Shown here one piece after another: positions 11,331 through 21,689 of a stretch of 64,000 bases of DNA. Source of the DNA: Lepus europaeus (Eukaryota > Chordata > Mammalia > Lagomorpha > Leporidae); assembly GCF_033115175.1 (NCBI RefSeq), contig NC_084837.1:70455266-70519265 (forward strand), in the 5' to 3' direction. Below the pieces are notes generated by a model. That model searched no databases, was not told where the DNA came from, and worked only from the letters and a program-made list of their open reading frames with translations. Positions within the stretch are counted from its first letter, which is position 1, and each line of letters begins with the position of its first letter. Made by a program: the position numbers and the translations under genes.

Positions 11331-12150
11331 AATGTCAAAAAATCTATTCATGTTATTCAACACATTAGTCTGATTAAATCATCTTAATTAAATACTAAAA
11401 ATATGTTTGGCAAAATTTTTTATACACTTACTAGTAAAATCAAAGTCAAAGGAATTTATGTAAAGTGACCTTAGAAACTGTTTCAAATAAATGCTCAAAA
11501 AAGAAAAACTGCTGTTCTCTTTGGTGGAAAACATTTTTGCTTGAATTAAAAGGAGAAATTATAATGAACTGTATTGTCTGAGAAAAATCAAACCAATAAA
11601 TTGATGCTTTTGCTTATTTAGAAAAACAAATAGATACTCAATACTCTGCTAAAGATCCAGAGCACTGGTTCAGTAAGATTAGTTATTGTGTTAAGCTAAA
11701 AAGAAGCAATGGAAGTTTCATGGTTTAAAATTCAATTTAGAAAACATTAAGTATAGATGAATTACATTTAAGCAAGCCCCTTTCCTACAGACACTTGAAA
11801 GCCATGAATATACTAATATGTATTTCTATAATATATTTGACTACTATTTTTAAGCAATATCTTACCAAACTTTGAGAAACACTGCCACAAAAGACATTCC
11901 TTTTTCAGTCACATATAAGGCAAGAAGGAATCCTGCTATCACAATAACTTAATATCATTCCAGCAGTTCAGCCAGTATAATCAGAGATGCCAACAACACA
12001 AGAGATATATATATAATTTGGAAAAGAAAAGGCAAAACTAATTTTTACTTCTTGCTGGTAGCTGCTTCCTCTGAGACATAAAAACTACTAGGAAACTACT
12101 AAGCCTAATAAGCAATTACTCTTAAGTGAATTAATACATAGAAATCAATA
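11331..12150 (+). mobile_element. Ancient L1M ORF2 fragment, RT region
   Basis: Sense relic of the RT domain: TTCAACACATTAGTCTGATTAAATCATC (11358-11385), TTTGGCAAAATTTTTTATACAC, and near the end GAGATGCCAACAACACAAGAGATATATATATAATTTGGAAAAGAAAAGGCAAAACTA, which parallels the conserved GGCATCCAAATTGGAAAGGAAGAAGTAAAACTG block. No frame remains. Confidence 0.7.
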
Positions 12151-12472
12151 GGTAGGATGGTCATTTAGTCTCGTAGTTAAGACGCCTACATCCTCCATCC
12201 AAGTGACGGCGTTGCTTACTGGTTCCTGATTCTAGTTCTTACTATTGCAGACCATAAGGGGCAGCAGAGTGAGGGCTCAAATAACTGAAGCCCTGCCACA
12301 CGTGTGGGAGACCCAGATGGTGTTCCCAGCTCCCACTTTCAGCTCCAACCTCAGGCACAGCCCTTCCTGTTCTGGACATTTGAGGAGTAAATCAGTAGAA
12401 GAATCTCAATCTCTCTGTCTCTGTCTCTGTCCCTCCCTCCCTCCTTCCCTATCAAATAAATTGTTTTTTAAG
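12151..12472 (+). mobile_element. Old C-type SINE
   Basis: TCTCGTAGTTAAGACGCCTACATCC, GGCAGCAGAGTGAGGGCTCAA, CACACGTGTGGGAGACC, GACATTTGAGGAGTAAATCAG and a CTCTGTCTCTGTCCCTCCC tail. Moderately diverged. Inserted in the L1M. Confidence 0.88.
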
Positions 12473-12770
12473 TCAATAGGTTACCATATTTATTATTTAG
12501 TTTCTACTGGAAACTACAATATATAAAGTAACAAAAAACATAAAACAGGTAGGAACAAACTTAAGGAATAAGCAGAACCTAAATAAATACAGCAAAAGCA
12601 ATGCAACAAGATTTTCTGGAAAATGTAAAAAATCAAGAGGGCAAATGTAGCATTTTGAAATTGAAAAAAATCAACAACACAAAAACAGCAGTCTTACATA
12701 ATTCATCATAAATTCTTTGGAACTGTAATGTAATTTTAAAACATTAACAAATGTTTAAAAATTTCATCTG
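12473..12770 (+). mobile_element. Ancient L1M ORF2 fragment, post-RT
   Basis: Continuation of the same L1M: sequence such as TAAAACAGGTAGGAACAAACTTAAGGAAT parallels the conserved AAAATACTTAGGAATAAACTTAAC block of ORF2 downstream of the RT domain. Confidence 0.6.
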
Positions 12771-13043
12771 GAGGGGAGTGTTCAGCCTAGGGTTTAAGAC
12801 ACCTTTTGTCTTACGTTAGAGAATCCAGGTTGAATTCCCAGGTCAAGTTCCTGATTCCAGCTCAGTAATTGGGATTGAATTCTTGGCTCCTATCTTTGGC
12901 CTGCCCTACCTCACCGCCCCACCCCCACCTCTACCACAGTGTGTATTTGAAGCGTGAACCAGGAGGTGGAAGAGTTCTCTCCTTTGTTGGCACTATGTCT
13001 GTCATTCTGCCTCTCAAATAATTTTTAATTAAAAAAAAAAAAG
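12771..13043 (+). mobile_element. Old C-type SINE
   Basis: Order kept: GTGTTCAGCCTAGGGTTTAAGACACC, AGGTTGAATTCCCAGG, GTGAACCAGGAGGTGGAAGAG, CTGCCTCTCAAATAATT and A tail. The centre is C-rich and internally shortened. Confidence 0.85.
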
Positions 13044-13358
13044 TAATCTGGAGAAAGTATGCAATAGCCAGGAAATATCAGAACAAATAGAAGAATTCCC
13101 CTGCTAAATTTCAAAGATTACTTTAAAGTTATGTGACTTATGAAAGTATGTGATATTAGTATCAGAACTATGAAAACTGGCAGAATGGAATAGTAGGCTT
13201 AGACTTATTTTCAAGTACATTACTTGGGAAGTGAAATTTTATACACCTGAAGAAAGGATAGATTACTCAATAAATAGCATCACAATCACTGCCTGCCTAT
13301 CTGGAAATTTACCGACCAAAAATAGAAATGAAAAATTAAATGTAAAAAATGAAAACTT
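13044..13358 (+). mobile_element. Ancient L1M ORF2 fragment, C-terminal part
   Basis: TGCAATAGCCAGGAAATATCAGAACAAATAGAAGAATTCC and AAAACTGGCAGAATGGAATAGTAGGC parallel the ORF2 blocks that usually read AAAGCCAAGACAATC and CAATGGAACAGAATAGAG. Same order as consensus. Confidence 0.6.
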
Positions 13359-13373
13359 AAGAATACTGTAAGA

Positions 13374-13706
13374 GGGCCAGCACTGTGGCACAGCAGGTTA
13401 AAGCCCTGGCCTGAAGCGCCGGCATCCCATATGGGCGCCGGTTCTAGTCCTGGCTGCTCCTCTTCCGATCCAGCTCTCTGCTGTGGTCTGGGAAAGCAGT
13501 AGAAGATGGCCCAAGTCCTTGGGCCCCTGCACCCATGTGGGAGACCTGAAAGAAGCTCCTGGCTCCTGGCTTTGGATCTGTGCAGCTCCGGCGGTTGCAG
13601 CCATCTGGAGAGTGAACCAGCAGATGGAAGACCTCTCTCTCTGTCTCAACCTCTCTCTGTAACTCTGTCTTTCAAAAAGATAAAGTAAATCTTTAAAAAA
13701 AAAAAA
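13374..13706 (+). mobile_element. C-type SINE with intact target duplication
   Basis: Full-length: GGGCCAGCACTGTGGCACAG to a 14-A tail. Target duplication AAGAATACTGTAAGA is exact at 13359-13373 and 13707-13721. Carries GGTTCTAGTCC B box. The 149-codon minus frame across it is a shadow. Confidence 0.97.
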
Positions 13707-13734
13707 AAGAATACTGTAAGAATACATGTGTGCT

Positions 13735-13812
13735 AGGGCCAGCATTGTGGTACAGCAGATTAAGCCACAACCTACAACACCATCATCCCATACCATCCTA
13801 TACCATCTAGGT
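13735..13812 (+). mobile_element. C-type SINE, 5' fragment only
   Basis: GGGCCAGCATTGTGGTACAGCAGATTAAGCC and the following 40 bases match the SINE head; the rest is missing. It lies 14 bp downstream of the preceding SINE. Confidence 0.85.
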
Positions 13813-14409
13813 TTGTGTGAGCGATGAGTGTACTCTATGATGCTCACAATGTGATGATCACCTCATGACTTACTTCTCACAATAGAACCCTTTCAAGTGA
13901 CACATAACTATAAACAATAAAGGGATAATATCTGTAGCATTAAAGAAGTACAAATAAAATAACTCAAATAATTGGCTAATTAAAAGAGAGTTCCTCATTT
14001 GATATTTCTTAAGATTTTTAGAAAGGACTTACTCCTTTGTGTGGTTGCCTGCCAACCTCACTACAAGCTCTCATGTATGACTTCTCTTGGCCAGCCTCTT
14101 CCATTTCAGAGCAACTGTCTGGTATCCACATGTTCACAGCAAAGTTCACCTACTACATACAGGATCATCCCGCCCCAAGATAAAAACCTCTAGGCCTCAA
14201 CAATTCCCAAAAATAGTTTCCTCCCACACAGAGAGATTTAGGAAAACAGTTTAACAGAGGCACCATTGCTCCAAACCCCATTTCCTCCTGAGACATAGAA
14301 CAAGTACAAGATATGGTCCAGTCTCAATCCACCATATTCTGTGGGTGACCATTCACACACACACACACTCACACACTTTCCAAGGAGAGCTGATTTTCAT
14401 GGAGTTGAA
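13813..14409. other. Unassigned DNA between L1M pieces
   Basis: Not clearly L1. It may hold a further old insertion or diverged ORF2 sequence. A (CA)n-rich stretch sits at 14352-14377. No gene signal seen. Confidence 0.45.
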
Positions 14410-14815
14410 TCTACAAAATGGTTTTCAAACACATATAAATATATATGATAACAAATAGGCAAGCTAACACCACAATAGAGTACTTCCTATTTATATAGTT
14501 GACCAAGATGAAATATAAATGCCCAGAATTAGGAAGGAAATGATATAATGGGAACCTTTCTGCAATAGTAGGGGGAATGTTGATTGGTTCAGTTCTAAAA
14601 GGTCAATGGGCATTTAACACGAAATGCTTACAAACACGCACACCTTTTCACTCATTTTATTTCTATGAATTTATTCTAAGCAAATAGTTGAGCAAATGTC
14701 TATGAGTCAAGAATGTTTGTTGCAATGTTGCTTATAATAGCAAAAAAATACATGCACATACATAGAATGGAATATTGTACAACCATTAAATATCATGGCA
14801 TTGTCCTTTATCAAC
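14410..14815 (+). mobile_element. Ancient L1M 3' end
   Basis: GCAATAGTAGGGGGAATGTTGATTGG, TATGAATTTATTCTAAGCAAATAG, GTTGCAATGTTGCTTATAATAGCAAAAAAATAC and TAGAATGGAATATTGTACAACC are in the order of the L1M ORF2 end/3' UTR. It probably ends the element that begins at 7870. Confidence 0.75.
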
Positions 14816-14819
14816 TAGG

Positions 14820-15310
14820 TAAATATCAGAATCACCAGAAGAGCTTTCTAAAAGTATTTATTTATGGGTGGGCATTTTGGCACAGAGGGTTAAGCTGCCA
14901 CTTGAGATGCCTACATCCCTTATCAGAGTGCTAGTTCAAGTCCTGGCTATTCCATTGCTGATCCAGCTCCCTGCTAATGTACCTGGGAAGGCAGCAGAGG
15001 ATGACTCAAGTTCTCAGATTTCTGCCACCCATGTGGGAGATCCAGCTGGAATCCCTGACTCCTGGCTTTGGCCTGAGCCAGCCCTGGCTGTTGGGGCCAT
15101 TTGGGGAAATCTTTCTCTCTTTCTTTATCATTCTGTGTTTCAAATATATAAATAAATCTCAGAAAAATACTTATTCTTGGACTTAGTCCCCATAGCCTGA
15201 TTCTGCAGATCTTGTGTATGTCTGAGAATCCAAAGGTTTTCAAAACTTTCTACGTAATTTTAGGAAGAATCAGATTTGAAAGCTACCACCTAGATCAGTG
15301 TTTCCTAAAA
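14820..15310 (+). mobile_element. MER5-like DNA transposon split by a SINE
   Basis: CAGAATCACCAGAAGAGCTTTCTAAAA (14829-14855) before the SINE and GCCTGATTCTGCAG ... TAGATCAGTGTTTCCTAAAATG after it match the non-autonomous hAT-type MER5 order. Subfamily not determined. Confidence 0.6.
14866..15170 (+). mobile_element. C-type SINE inside MER5
   Basis: GGTGGGCATTTTGGCACAGAGGGTTAAGC through CACCCATGTGGGAGATCC, GCCATTTGGGG and CTGTGTTTCAAATATATAAATAAATC. Moderately diverged. Confidence 0.9.
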
Positions 15311-16048
15311 TGAACCTCCCTGTGATAATTCTTACCCATTGTGCTCTTCTCAACTGACCCTGGACACTGACTTCCAGATCTTATTATATCAGACTCCAAA
15401 TTATCACTATTATCACGCCAAAATATCTGTTTGGACCCTTTTGTGTTAATTCTATCCTAACACTTTTTTCCCCCTTTCTGATATTGGCTGTAAAATTGCA
15501 AAGTCCCCCACATTGTCCCTGATTGCTAGAGTGGTGGCACTGGGCCATTTCACCTGCAGCTTGATCTCTTCCTAATGAAGATCTTTTCTTTATACATCTG
15601 AATTCTCAAAGACTTAATATTCATAATTTGTAAAGCATGAAACAATATATTTAAAATATTCATTTTCCCCATCTGTTCTCTTTAAATATTCAAATAATTC
15701 TCAAAATTTATTTTGAGTCAAAACATAAGGTGTTCAACCTTTCTTGGTTAACTAAAATATTCCAACTTAAAAAATCATCATAGCAGGTGATAATTCATAG
15801 TAGATGGAAGCAGTCACATACCACAGTGACTAATTTCCTTATATCTTCTAGGGAAAAGCAAACTGGTTAATTCCAAAGTGAATTTGTTTGTTCTACGTGA
15901 CTTCTTCCATTTCTTCATAATCATCACAAAGAAGCAGAACCCAAGCACTGTGCAATGGTAAAAATGTAAAGATAACTTTGAATATTAGTCTGATGAAGGA
16001 ATACCTTTCGGATTCCAAGAATGAAAACAGTTTTTTGTCGCTGGAATG
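15311..16048. other. Low-repeat DNA, nothing identified
   Basis: No recognised repeat, gene or long frame in this stretch. Confidence 0.6.
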
Positions 16049-16059
16049 AACAGTCTTTT

Positions 16060-16391
16060 TTAAAAAAAAATGTATTTATTTATTTTAAAAAGTTACAGAG
16101 AGAGAGGAGAGGCAGAGAGAGAGAAAGAGGTCTTCCATCCAATGGTTCACTCCCTAATTGGCCCCAACGGCCAGAGCTGTGCCGACCTAAAGCCAGGAGC
16201 CAGGAGCTTCTTCCGGGTCTCCCACACGGGTGCAGGGGTCCAAGGACTTGGGCCATCTTCTACTGCTTTCCTGGGCCATAGCAGAGAGCTGGATCGGAAG
16301 TGGAGCAGCCGGGACTTGAACCGGCGCCCATATGGGATGCCATTGCCTCATGCCAGGGCATTAGGCCCCTGCACCACAGCACCAGCCCCTA
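16060..16391 (-). mobile_element. C-type SINE with target duplication
   Basis: Full-length minus copy; target duplication AACAGTCTTTT at 16049-16059 and 16392-16402. Shows GGTCTTCCATCCAATGGTTCAC, GGGCCATCTTCTACTGC and the inverted B box GGGACTTGAACCGGC. Confidence 0.95.
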
Positions 16392-16402
16392 AACAGTCTT
16401 TT

Positions 16403-17989
16403 ATCTTGGGAAACACACTTTTCATGTATGGGTAAAACACATGCAAATGGTAATGTCACCTCCATCCTTCTGAAGTTCAGTAGGAAAGAAAAAGAGAAAC
16501 CCTGGCCAAATAGGTCCAAAGGGCCACAGTTCCCAAACTTCTGGAAGAATCCAGTGTGAACTGGCGGGTGGATACTTAGGTGGAGTTGTTTTGGAAAGTC
16601 CCCAAGGAAACTGACAAGTCTGTCAGGGGTGTTAAGAGGGTTAGAAAATGAAAACCACTTAAAATGCTCCTGATATATACATGCAAGTCACAACACATAT
16701 GTTAATATTAGCAGATAAGACGGAAGTATCATGGACCAGGTTCATATCTTGTGACAACTTCTATTTGACCAACTGGATATAACCTTGACCCCTCTGAGGA
16801 CTATCCAGGATTTAAAAGTATTTATAGATAGAATGCAGTAGAATCATTAATGTACTTTAAAATGTTACAGAAAATAAAAGTGTATATTGAGAGAAAATAG
16901 ATTAAACAACTCATCAGTATATACTTAAACACTATCATGCTTTTAACATGTTGAACATAGCCAACGTCAAACTAGTATAATCAACTAGTATAATAATCAA
17001 GTTGCATCAATCAGCTTTATATTAATACATCAGAGGCCTCATTTAGTGAGCAGGGTGATCACTAATTTCTTTTGGGGAGATCTCAAGACTCCAAAGGGGG
17101 GCTCCCAACAAAACAACCCTAGAACCTGTAGTAAAGTTCAGCCTTGTCACCTCATTCCAGTATTAACTTAGGACTCTACACATAAGGCGAGATCTTTTTT
17201 ATTGTACAGCTAGCTACTGATCCACTGATTCCAAAGAGTAAGTTGTTCCTCTTAGCCTCCTTGCAGAGGAAATCCAATCACAGCAACCTGTTTTCTACTG
17301 GCCAAGACACTGATAATGGTATTTCAAACATTTCTGTCTTCTCCACTCAGTGTATTTTTCCAATGTTGCTAACCAGCAAGTTATGAATACACCTAATGGG
17401 GTTTTGAGGTCCTTAAGGCCAAGTCTGTGCTATCCTAAGAATTCCAGGAGTTTCATTTTCTAAGTCAGTGACTACTAAGTAGAAATTTGCTAGAACCCAA
17501 AGTCCTCAAATTACTATCATTATTTCCCCTCCACTCTAATTTTAGCCAGAGGTCATTCTCATTAAAAAGCCTCTGGGGTCCTTGATAAATGTAAGGTTTA
17601 CACTCACTGAGAGATCTTTGGCCCTTCCCTGTGGCTGCGCTCATGCCAGTCATCCAGCTGCTATCAATTAACATTCCAGAAGTTTCTCTGTCAGTTTGGG
17701 TTAGGCTTGATGGAGTCACAGGTACTTCTTGGCAACACTTTGACTTCACAATATGCTCACCATAGAGTCAGAATCATTAATGAAATTTCACACAAACACA
17801 AAATTGTTTATTGAGCATTTATTATGTGAAAAGCACTGTACTCGATCAATAGGATCTCATCCAAGGATGTATATCCTAATTGTTCTACTTGGTGATACTA
17901 AATGTCCTAAGTAGAGATTATGAAAACGTACTGTATTAGACAAAAAATGTTTTGGCCTTTGTGGGAAAAATGGCATGAATGACAGAGGA
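16403..17989. other. Low-repeat DNA, nothing identified
   Basis: About 1.6 kb without a repeat I can name, except possibly a short MIR-like piece (TTTATTGAGCATTTATTATGTG, 17808-17829). No open frame over 95 codons and no recognised domain. Confidence 0.5.
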
Positions 17990-18195
17990 AAAAAAAGTGA
18001 GAAAACAAACAGTAGGAATAAAGGAAAAGGAATATAGCAAAGAAACAGAGTAAGATACAAGAAAGAAGAGATCATGGACAAATGGGAAGAAAAATAAAAT
18101 AATAAGAGAGAAAATGGAACAATAAGAAAGAAAAACATTAATACGATAGAGAAAAGGGAAAGAGGAGAGAGAAGAAAAAGAATCAAGAGTCAAAG
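17990..18195. repeat. Purine-rich (GA/A) strand-asymmetric tract
   Basis: About 200 bases in which the plus strand is almost only A and G (e.g. AGAAAAGGGAAAGAGGAGAG near 18152). The minus-strand frames of 85-109 codons across it are low-complexity Phe/Leu/Ser products of this composition. Confidence 0.8.
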
Positions 18196-18284
18196 GAAAT
18201 AAGGTATTTATATTTGTTTCAATATGCTGAACTAAATAGCCAGAAATTTAGAATACTGGAGTGTAAGGTGTATATGTGTCTATA

Positions 18285-18312
18285 ATATATATATATACAT
18301 ATATATATTAAC
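18285..18312. repeat. (AT)n microsatellite
   Basis: ATATATATATAC followed by ATATATATAT. Confidence 0.85.
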
Positions 18313-18487
18313 ACATAATTCAAAGTTTGTGGAAAATGGAAAAGATATATTTTGGTACAAAAATTATCAAAATTCGTGAATATGAAAATCTTCAAAGAAG
18401 TTCCTGAAAAAATACATATAAAAAACTATAGATCTCTTGGGGCACCAAAATAAATGTATTTTTTACTTTTATTTTCCCAAGAATTTT

Positions 18488-18825
18488 TTTTCTTTTTTAA
18501 AAAGTTGTTTGAGAGCACAGAGACAGAGTCAGAGAGAGGAAGGGGAAAAGGAAAAGGGAGACAGAGAGTGTTCGCATTCAGCATTCACTCCCCAAATGCC
18601 AGAAACAGCTCCAGGCCCAAACCAAGAACCAGGAACCCACACCAGGTCTCCCGTAGGAGTGGCAGGAATTCAGTCCTGTGACCTGTGACCTCTGCTCCCA
18701 GGTCTTGCAAGGGCAGGAAGCTGGAGTCAGAAGCCAAAGCCATGAACTGGGCAGAGGCACTCAGGTGTGTGACATTGGTGTCTTAACTGGCATCTTAACA
18801 ACCAGACCCAACTCGTGCCTCCCCA
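18488..18825 (-). mobile_element. Divergent (older) lagomorph SINE
   Basis: Same overall plan as the C-type SINE (pyrimidine tail complement, TTCACTCCCCAAATGCC, AACCAGGAACCC, GCAGGAAGCTGGAGTCAG), but the middle (GTGACCTGTGACCTCTGC, inverted end TCTTAACTGGCATCTTAAC) differs. It shares this layout with the copy at 43355-43655 rather than with the other SINEs here. Confidence 0.7.
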
Positions 18826-18844
18826 TGAACTTCTTGAAGTATTT

Positions 18845-18845
<1 letters not shown>

Positions 18846-18876
<31 letters not shown>

Positions 18877-18880
18877 TGTG
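18846..18880. repeat. Compound (CT)n(GT)n microsatellite
   Basis: About eight CT units followed directly by about ten GT units. Confidence 0.95.
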
Positions 18881-19028
18881 ATTATGTCATTAAAATTACA
18901 AGTCATTAAATAGCAGCTGATAATGGGGAGAAAGGAAAATCCTCAGAGGTCCCAGATCACCAGCAAGCATGAACTGAAAGGGCCAACAAGCACTAAGACA
19001 ACAAAGTTCCTTTGAAAAAAATCAGTCA

Positions 19029-19367
19029 ACTCGCCAGCATAGTGGCTTAGCAGGTTAAGCCACCACCTGCGATACCAGCATCCTATAAGGGAGCTGACTG
19101 GGTCTTGGCTGCTCCACTTCTGAGCCATCTCCCCGCTAATGCATCTGGGAAAGCCATGGAGGATGGCCCAAGGACTTGAGCCCCTGAACCCACATGGGAG
19201 ACCCAGATGAAGCTCCTGGCTTTGGCCTGGCCCAGCCCTGGTTGTTATAGCCATTCGGGGACTGAGCCAGCACAAGGAAGATCTCTTCTTCTTTCCCCCT
19301 CTACATCCCTCTCCCTTCTCTCCTCTCTGTAACTCTGCCTTTTAAATAAAGGAATAAATCTTCACAG
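19029..19367 (+). mobile_element. C-type SINE with target duplication
   Basis: Complete copy; target duplication AAAATCAGTCA at 19018-19028 and 19368-19378. The tail holds an expanded TTCCCCCTCTACATCCC stretch. Confidence 0.93.
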
Positions 19368-19553
19368 AAAATCAGTCAGTCTCTGGTGGCCTACAGAAAA
19401 AGAGGCACGGAAAAGAAACCACAGGGTTTGTATTCAGCAAGTCAGGCCAGAACCTTTCACATAAAGACCTCTGAAAGGGGACACTCTCAGCATACAAAAA
19501 GCAGAGAAGCAAAAGCCTCATAGAGGTAGACCATAAAGAAATTTGCCTATCCT

Positions 19554-19890
19554 GGCCAGCGCCGCAGCTCACTTGGCTAATCCTCTGCCTGCAGCACCGG
19601 CACCCCGGGTTCTAGTCCCGGTTGGGGCACCGGATTCTGTCCCGGTTGCCCCTCTTCCAAGCCAGCTCTCTGCTGTGGCCAGGGAGTGCAGTGGAGGATG
19701 GCCCAAGTGCTTGGGCCCTGCACCCCATGGGAGACCAGGAGAAGCACCTGGCTCCTGCCTTTGGATCAGCGCGGTGCGCCGGCCACAGCGCACCGGCCGC
19801 AGCGGCCATTGGAGGGTGAACCAACGGCGAAGGAAGACCTTTCTCTCTGTCTCTCTCTCTCACTGTCCACTCTGCCTGTCAAAAAACACA
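19554..19890 (+). mobile_element. Young-subfamily C-type SINE
   Basis: Head GGCCAGCGCCGCAGCTCAC, GGGTTCTAGTCCCGG, GTGAACCAACGGCGAAGGAAG, TCTGCCTGTC plus A tail. An internal duplication of the GCGCCGGCC(G/A)CAGC block (about 19780-19805) lengthens it. No clean target duplication visible. Confidence 0.93.
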
Positions 19891-19930
19891 AAATGACTCT
19901 ATCCTCCTTCTGTATTATTTGTCTAAGGGG

Positions 19931-20070
19931 TTATAGAGACAAACTCCGCAAACATAGGATAGCAGTTATAGAGACAAACTTCGCAAACATAGGATAGCAG
20001 TTATAGAGACAAACTTCGCAAACATAGGATAGCAGTTATAGAGACAAACTTCACAAACATAGGATAGCAG
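19931..20070. repeat. Minisatellite, four copies of a 35-bp unit
   Basis: Units start at 19931, 19966, 20001 and 20036, each beginning TTATAGAGACAAACTTCGC. Differences are single bases (TTC/TCC in unit 1, CAC for CGC in unit 4). A fifth partial TTA follows. Confidence 0.98.
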
Positions 20071-20077
20071 TTAAACA

Positions 20078-20957
20078 TTTTTGATGTGCTCTGCCTTGGA
20101 GGATCTGAGGAATATGTTCCTCACCATGTCAAAATGTTTCACTCTTCAGCATCTACTTTGCCTCCACTTGGCAGGAAGCAGCACTGGCCCCATGCATAGA
20201 TAGAGTGGAAAATTGACAGTGGGGAGTTTGTAACCATAACGAAGGCATCTTCCCTTCCCTTCCCACACTGTGACTGAGGAGGGCTGGCTGCTGGTGTTGT
20301 GAGTTACCTGTGAATAATGGTGTTTCCATGGGAGTTTCAAGAGCCTGCTGAAGAGATGACTTGCAAAGGCAGACCTGACACCCAGCTGAGCAGAGAGTAT
20401 GCAGCTGTCAATCGCAAGCAGCTGAGTTCCATTAGCAAGAAGCCTCTGCCCAGACCATCAGAGCAAATCTGAAAATCTGCTTAATTATCAGTTGATGGGA
20501 CTTTTTTTCCCCTAACCTCCACCTGCAGCTACCCCTTCCCTTTAGAAACCTTTCTTGCTGGATTGAAAGGCAGCGATTGGGAGAGACAGATCTTCCATTC
20601 ACTGGTTCAGTCCCCAAATGGCAGCAATGGCAGGGGCAGCTGGACCAGGCTGAAGTCAGAAGGCTGTAACTCCATCAGGTTCTCCCACATGGGTGGGAGA
20701 TAGGCCAAGCACTTGACCCATCCTACACTGCTCATTAGTGGGCAACTGGATCAGAAGTGGAACACCTGGGACTTGAACCAGTGCTTATATGGGATGCTAG
20801 CATTGCAGGCAATGGCTTAACCCACTGCACTACAATGCTGGCCCCTGAAAGAGCACCTTTTGGATGCAGAGATCACTGTTTGCCCAAGACTGCTGGCTTG
20901 GTGAAATAAACCCCTTCCTATTACCAGCTCTTGTCTGGTGAGTTGACTGTCCAACAA
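20078..20957 (+). mobile_element. Probable solo LTR, split by a SINE
   Basis: The right end has an LTR-like R/U5: AATAAA at 20910-20915 in GGTGAAATAAACCCCTTCC, then CAGCTCTTGTCTGGTGAGTTGACTGTCCAACA. The left end is tentatively at TGATGTGCTCTGCC. No gag, pol or env is present. Family (ERV1 or MaLR/ERVL-like) not assigned; boundaries are inferred. Confidence 0.4.
20548..20846 (-). mobile_element. C-type SINE inside the LTR
   Basis: Minus copy from GATTGAAAGGCAGCGATTGGG to ACAATGCTGGCCCC. The short (about one-tail-unit) pyrimidine complement suggests a truncated or decayed tail. Confidence 0.9.
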
Positions 20958-21011
20958 GGGACTGATAATTTCCTCCAGTAACGAAATAACTTGTCTAACA
21001 TAGCTAAGAAA

Positions 21012-21173
21012 TATTTTTTTAATTAAACTTTTATTTAATGAATATAAATTTCCAAAGTACAGCTTATGGGTTACAATGGCTTCCCCCCTCCCAAACTTCC
21101 CTCCCACCCACAACCCTCCCCTTTCCCGCTCCCTCTCCCCTTCCATTCACATCATAATTCATTTTCAATTCTC
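21012..21173 (-). mobile_element. L1 3' end, very short copy
   Basis: Antisense of the L1 terminus: AAACTTTTATTTAATGAATATAAATTTCC, then the C-rich complement of the G tract, ending in TTCATTTTCAATTCTCTT. Only about 160 bp, followed at once by the poly-T of another L1 3' end. Confidence 0.9.
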
Positions 21174-21684
21174 TTTTTTTTTAACTTTTATTTAATGAAT
21201 ATAAATTTCCAAAGTACAGCTTTTGGGTTACAATGGCTTCCCCCCTCCCATAACTTCCCTCCTACCCGCAACCCTCCCCCCTCCCGCTCCCTTTCCCCTT
21301 CCATTCACATAAAGATTCATTTTCAATTCTCTTTATATACAGAAGATCAGTTTAGTACATATTAGGTAAAGATTTCAACAGTTTGCCCATATAGCAACAC
21401 AAAGTGAAAAAACTACCATTGGAGTACTAATTATAGCATTAAATAACAATGTACAGCACATTAAAGACAGAGATACTACATAATAGTTTTTTTAAAAAAA
21501 ATTAATTAATTTTCTATGCCATTTCCAATTTAACACCAGGTTGTTTTTTTCATTTCCAATTCTCTTTATATACAGAAGATCAATTCAGTATATAATTAGT
21601 GAAGACCTCATCAGTTTGTACCCACATAGAAACACAAAGTATAAAAATACTGTTTCAGTACTAGTTATAGCATCACTTCACATT
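21174..21684 (-). mobile_element. L1 3' end with duplicated 3'-UTR module
   Basis: Same terminus (AACTTTTATTTAATGAATA, C-rich tract 21240-21303, CTTTATATACAGAAGATCAG), then a second related module from 21550 (CCAATTCTCTTTATATACAG, CAGTACTAGTTATAGCATCAC) joined by an AT-rich linker TTAATTAATTTTCTATGCC. The same two-module layout is seen in the plus-strand L1 at 57870-58398. Confidence 0.9.
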
Positions 21685-21689
21685 AAAGT

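Noticed and set aside
13398..13847. 149-codon minus-strand open frame
   Set aside because: Lies across a SINE with perfect target duplications; its residues are the SINE translation.
19931..20070. CRISPR array
   Set aside because: The 35-bp units abut directly with no spacers, in a mammalian genome; a minisatellite.
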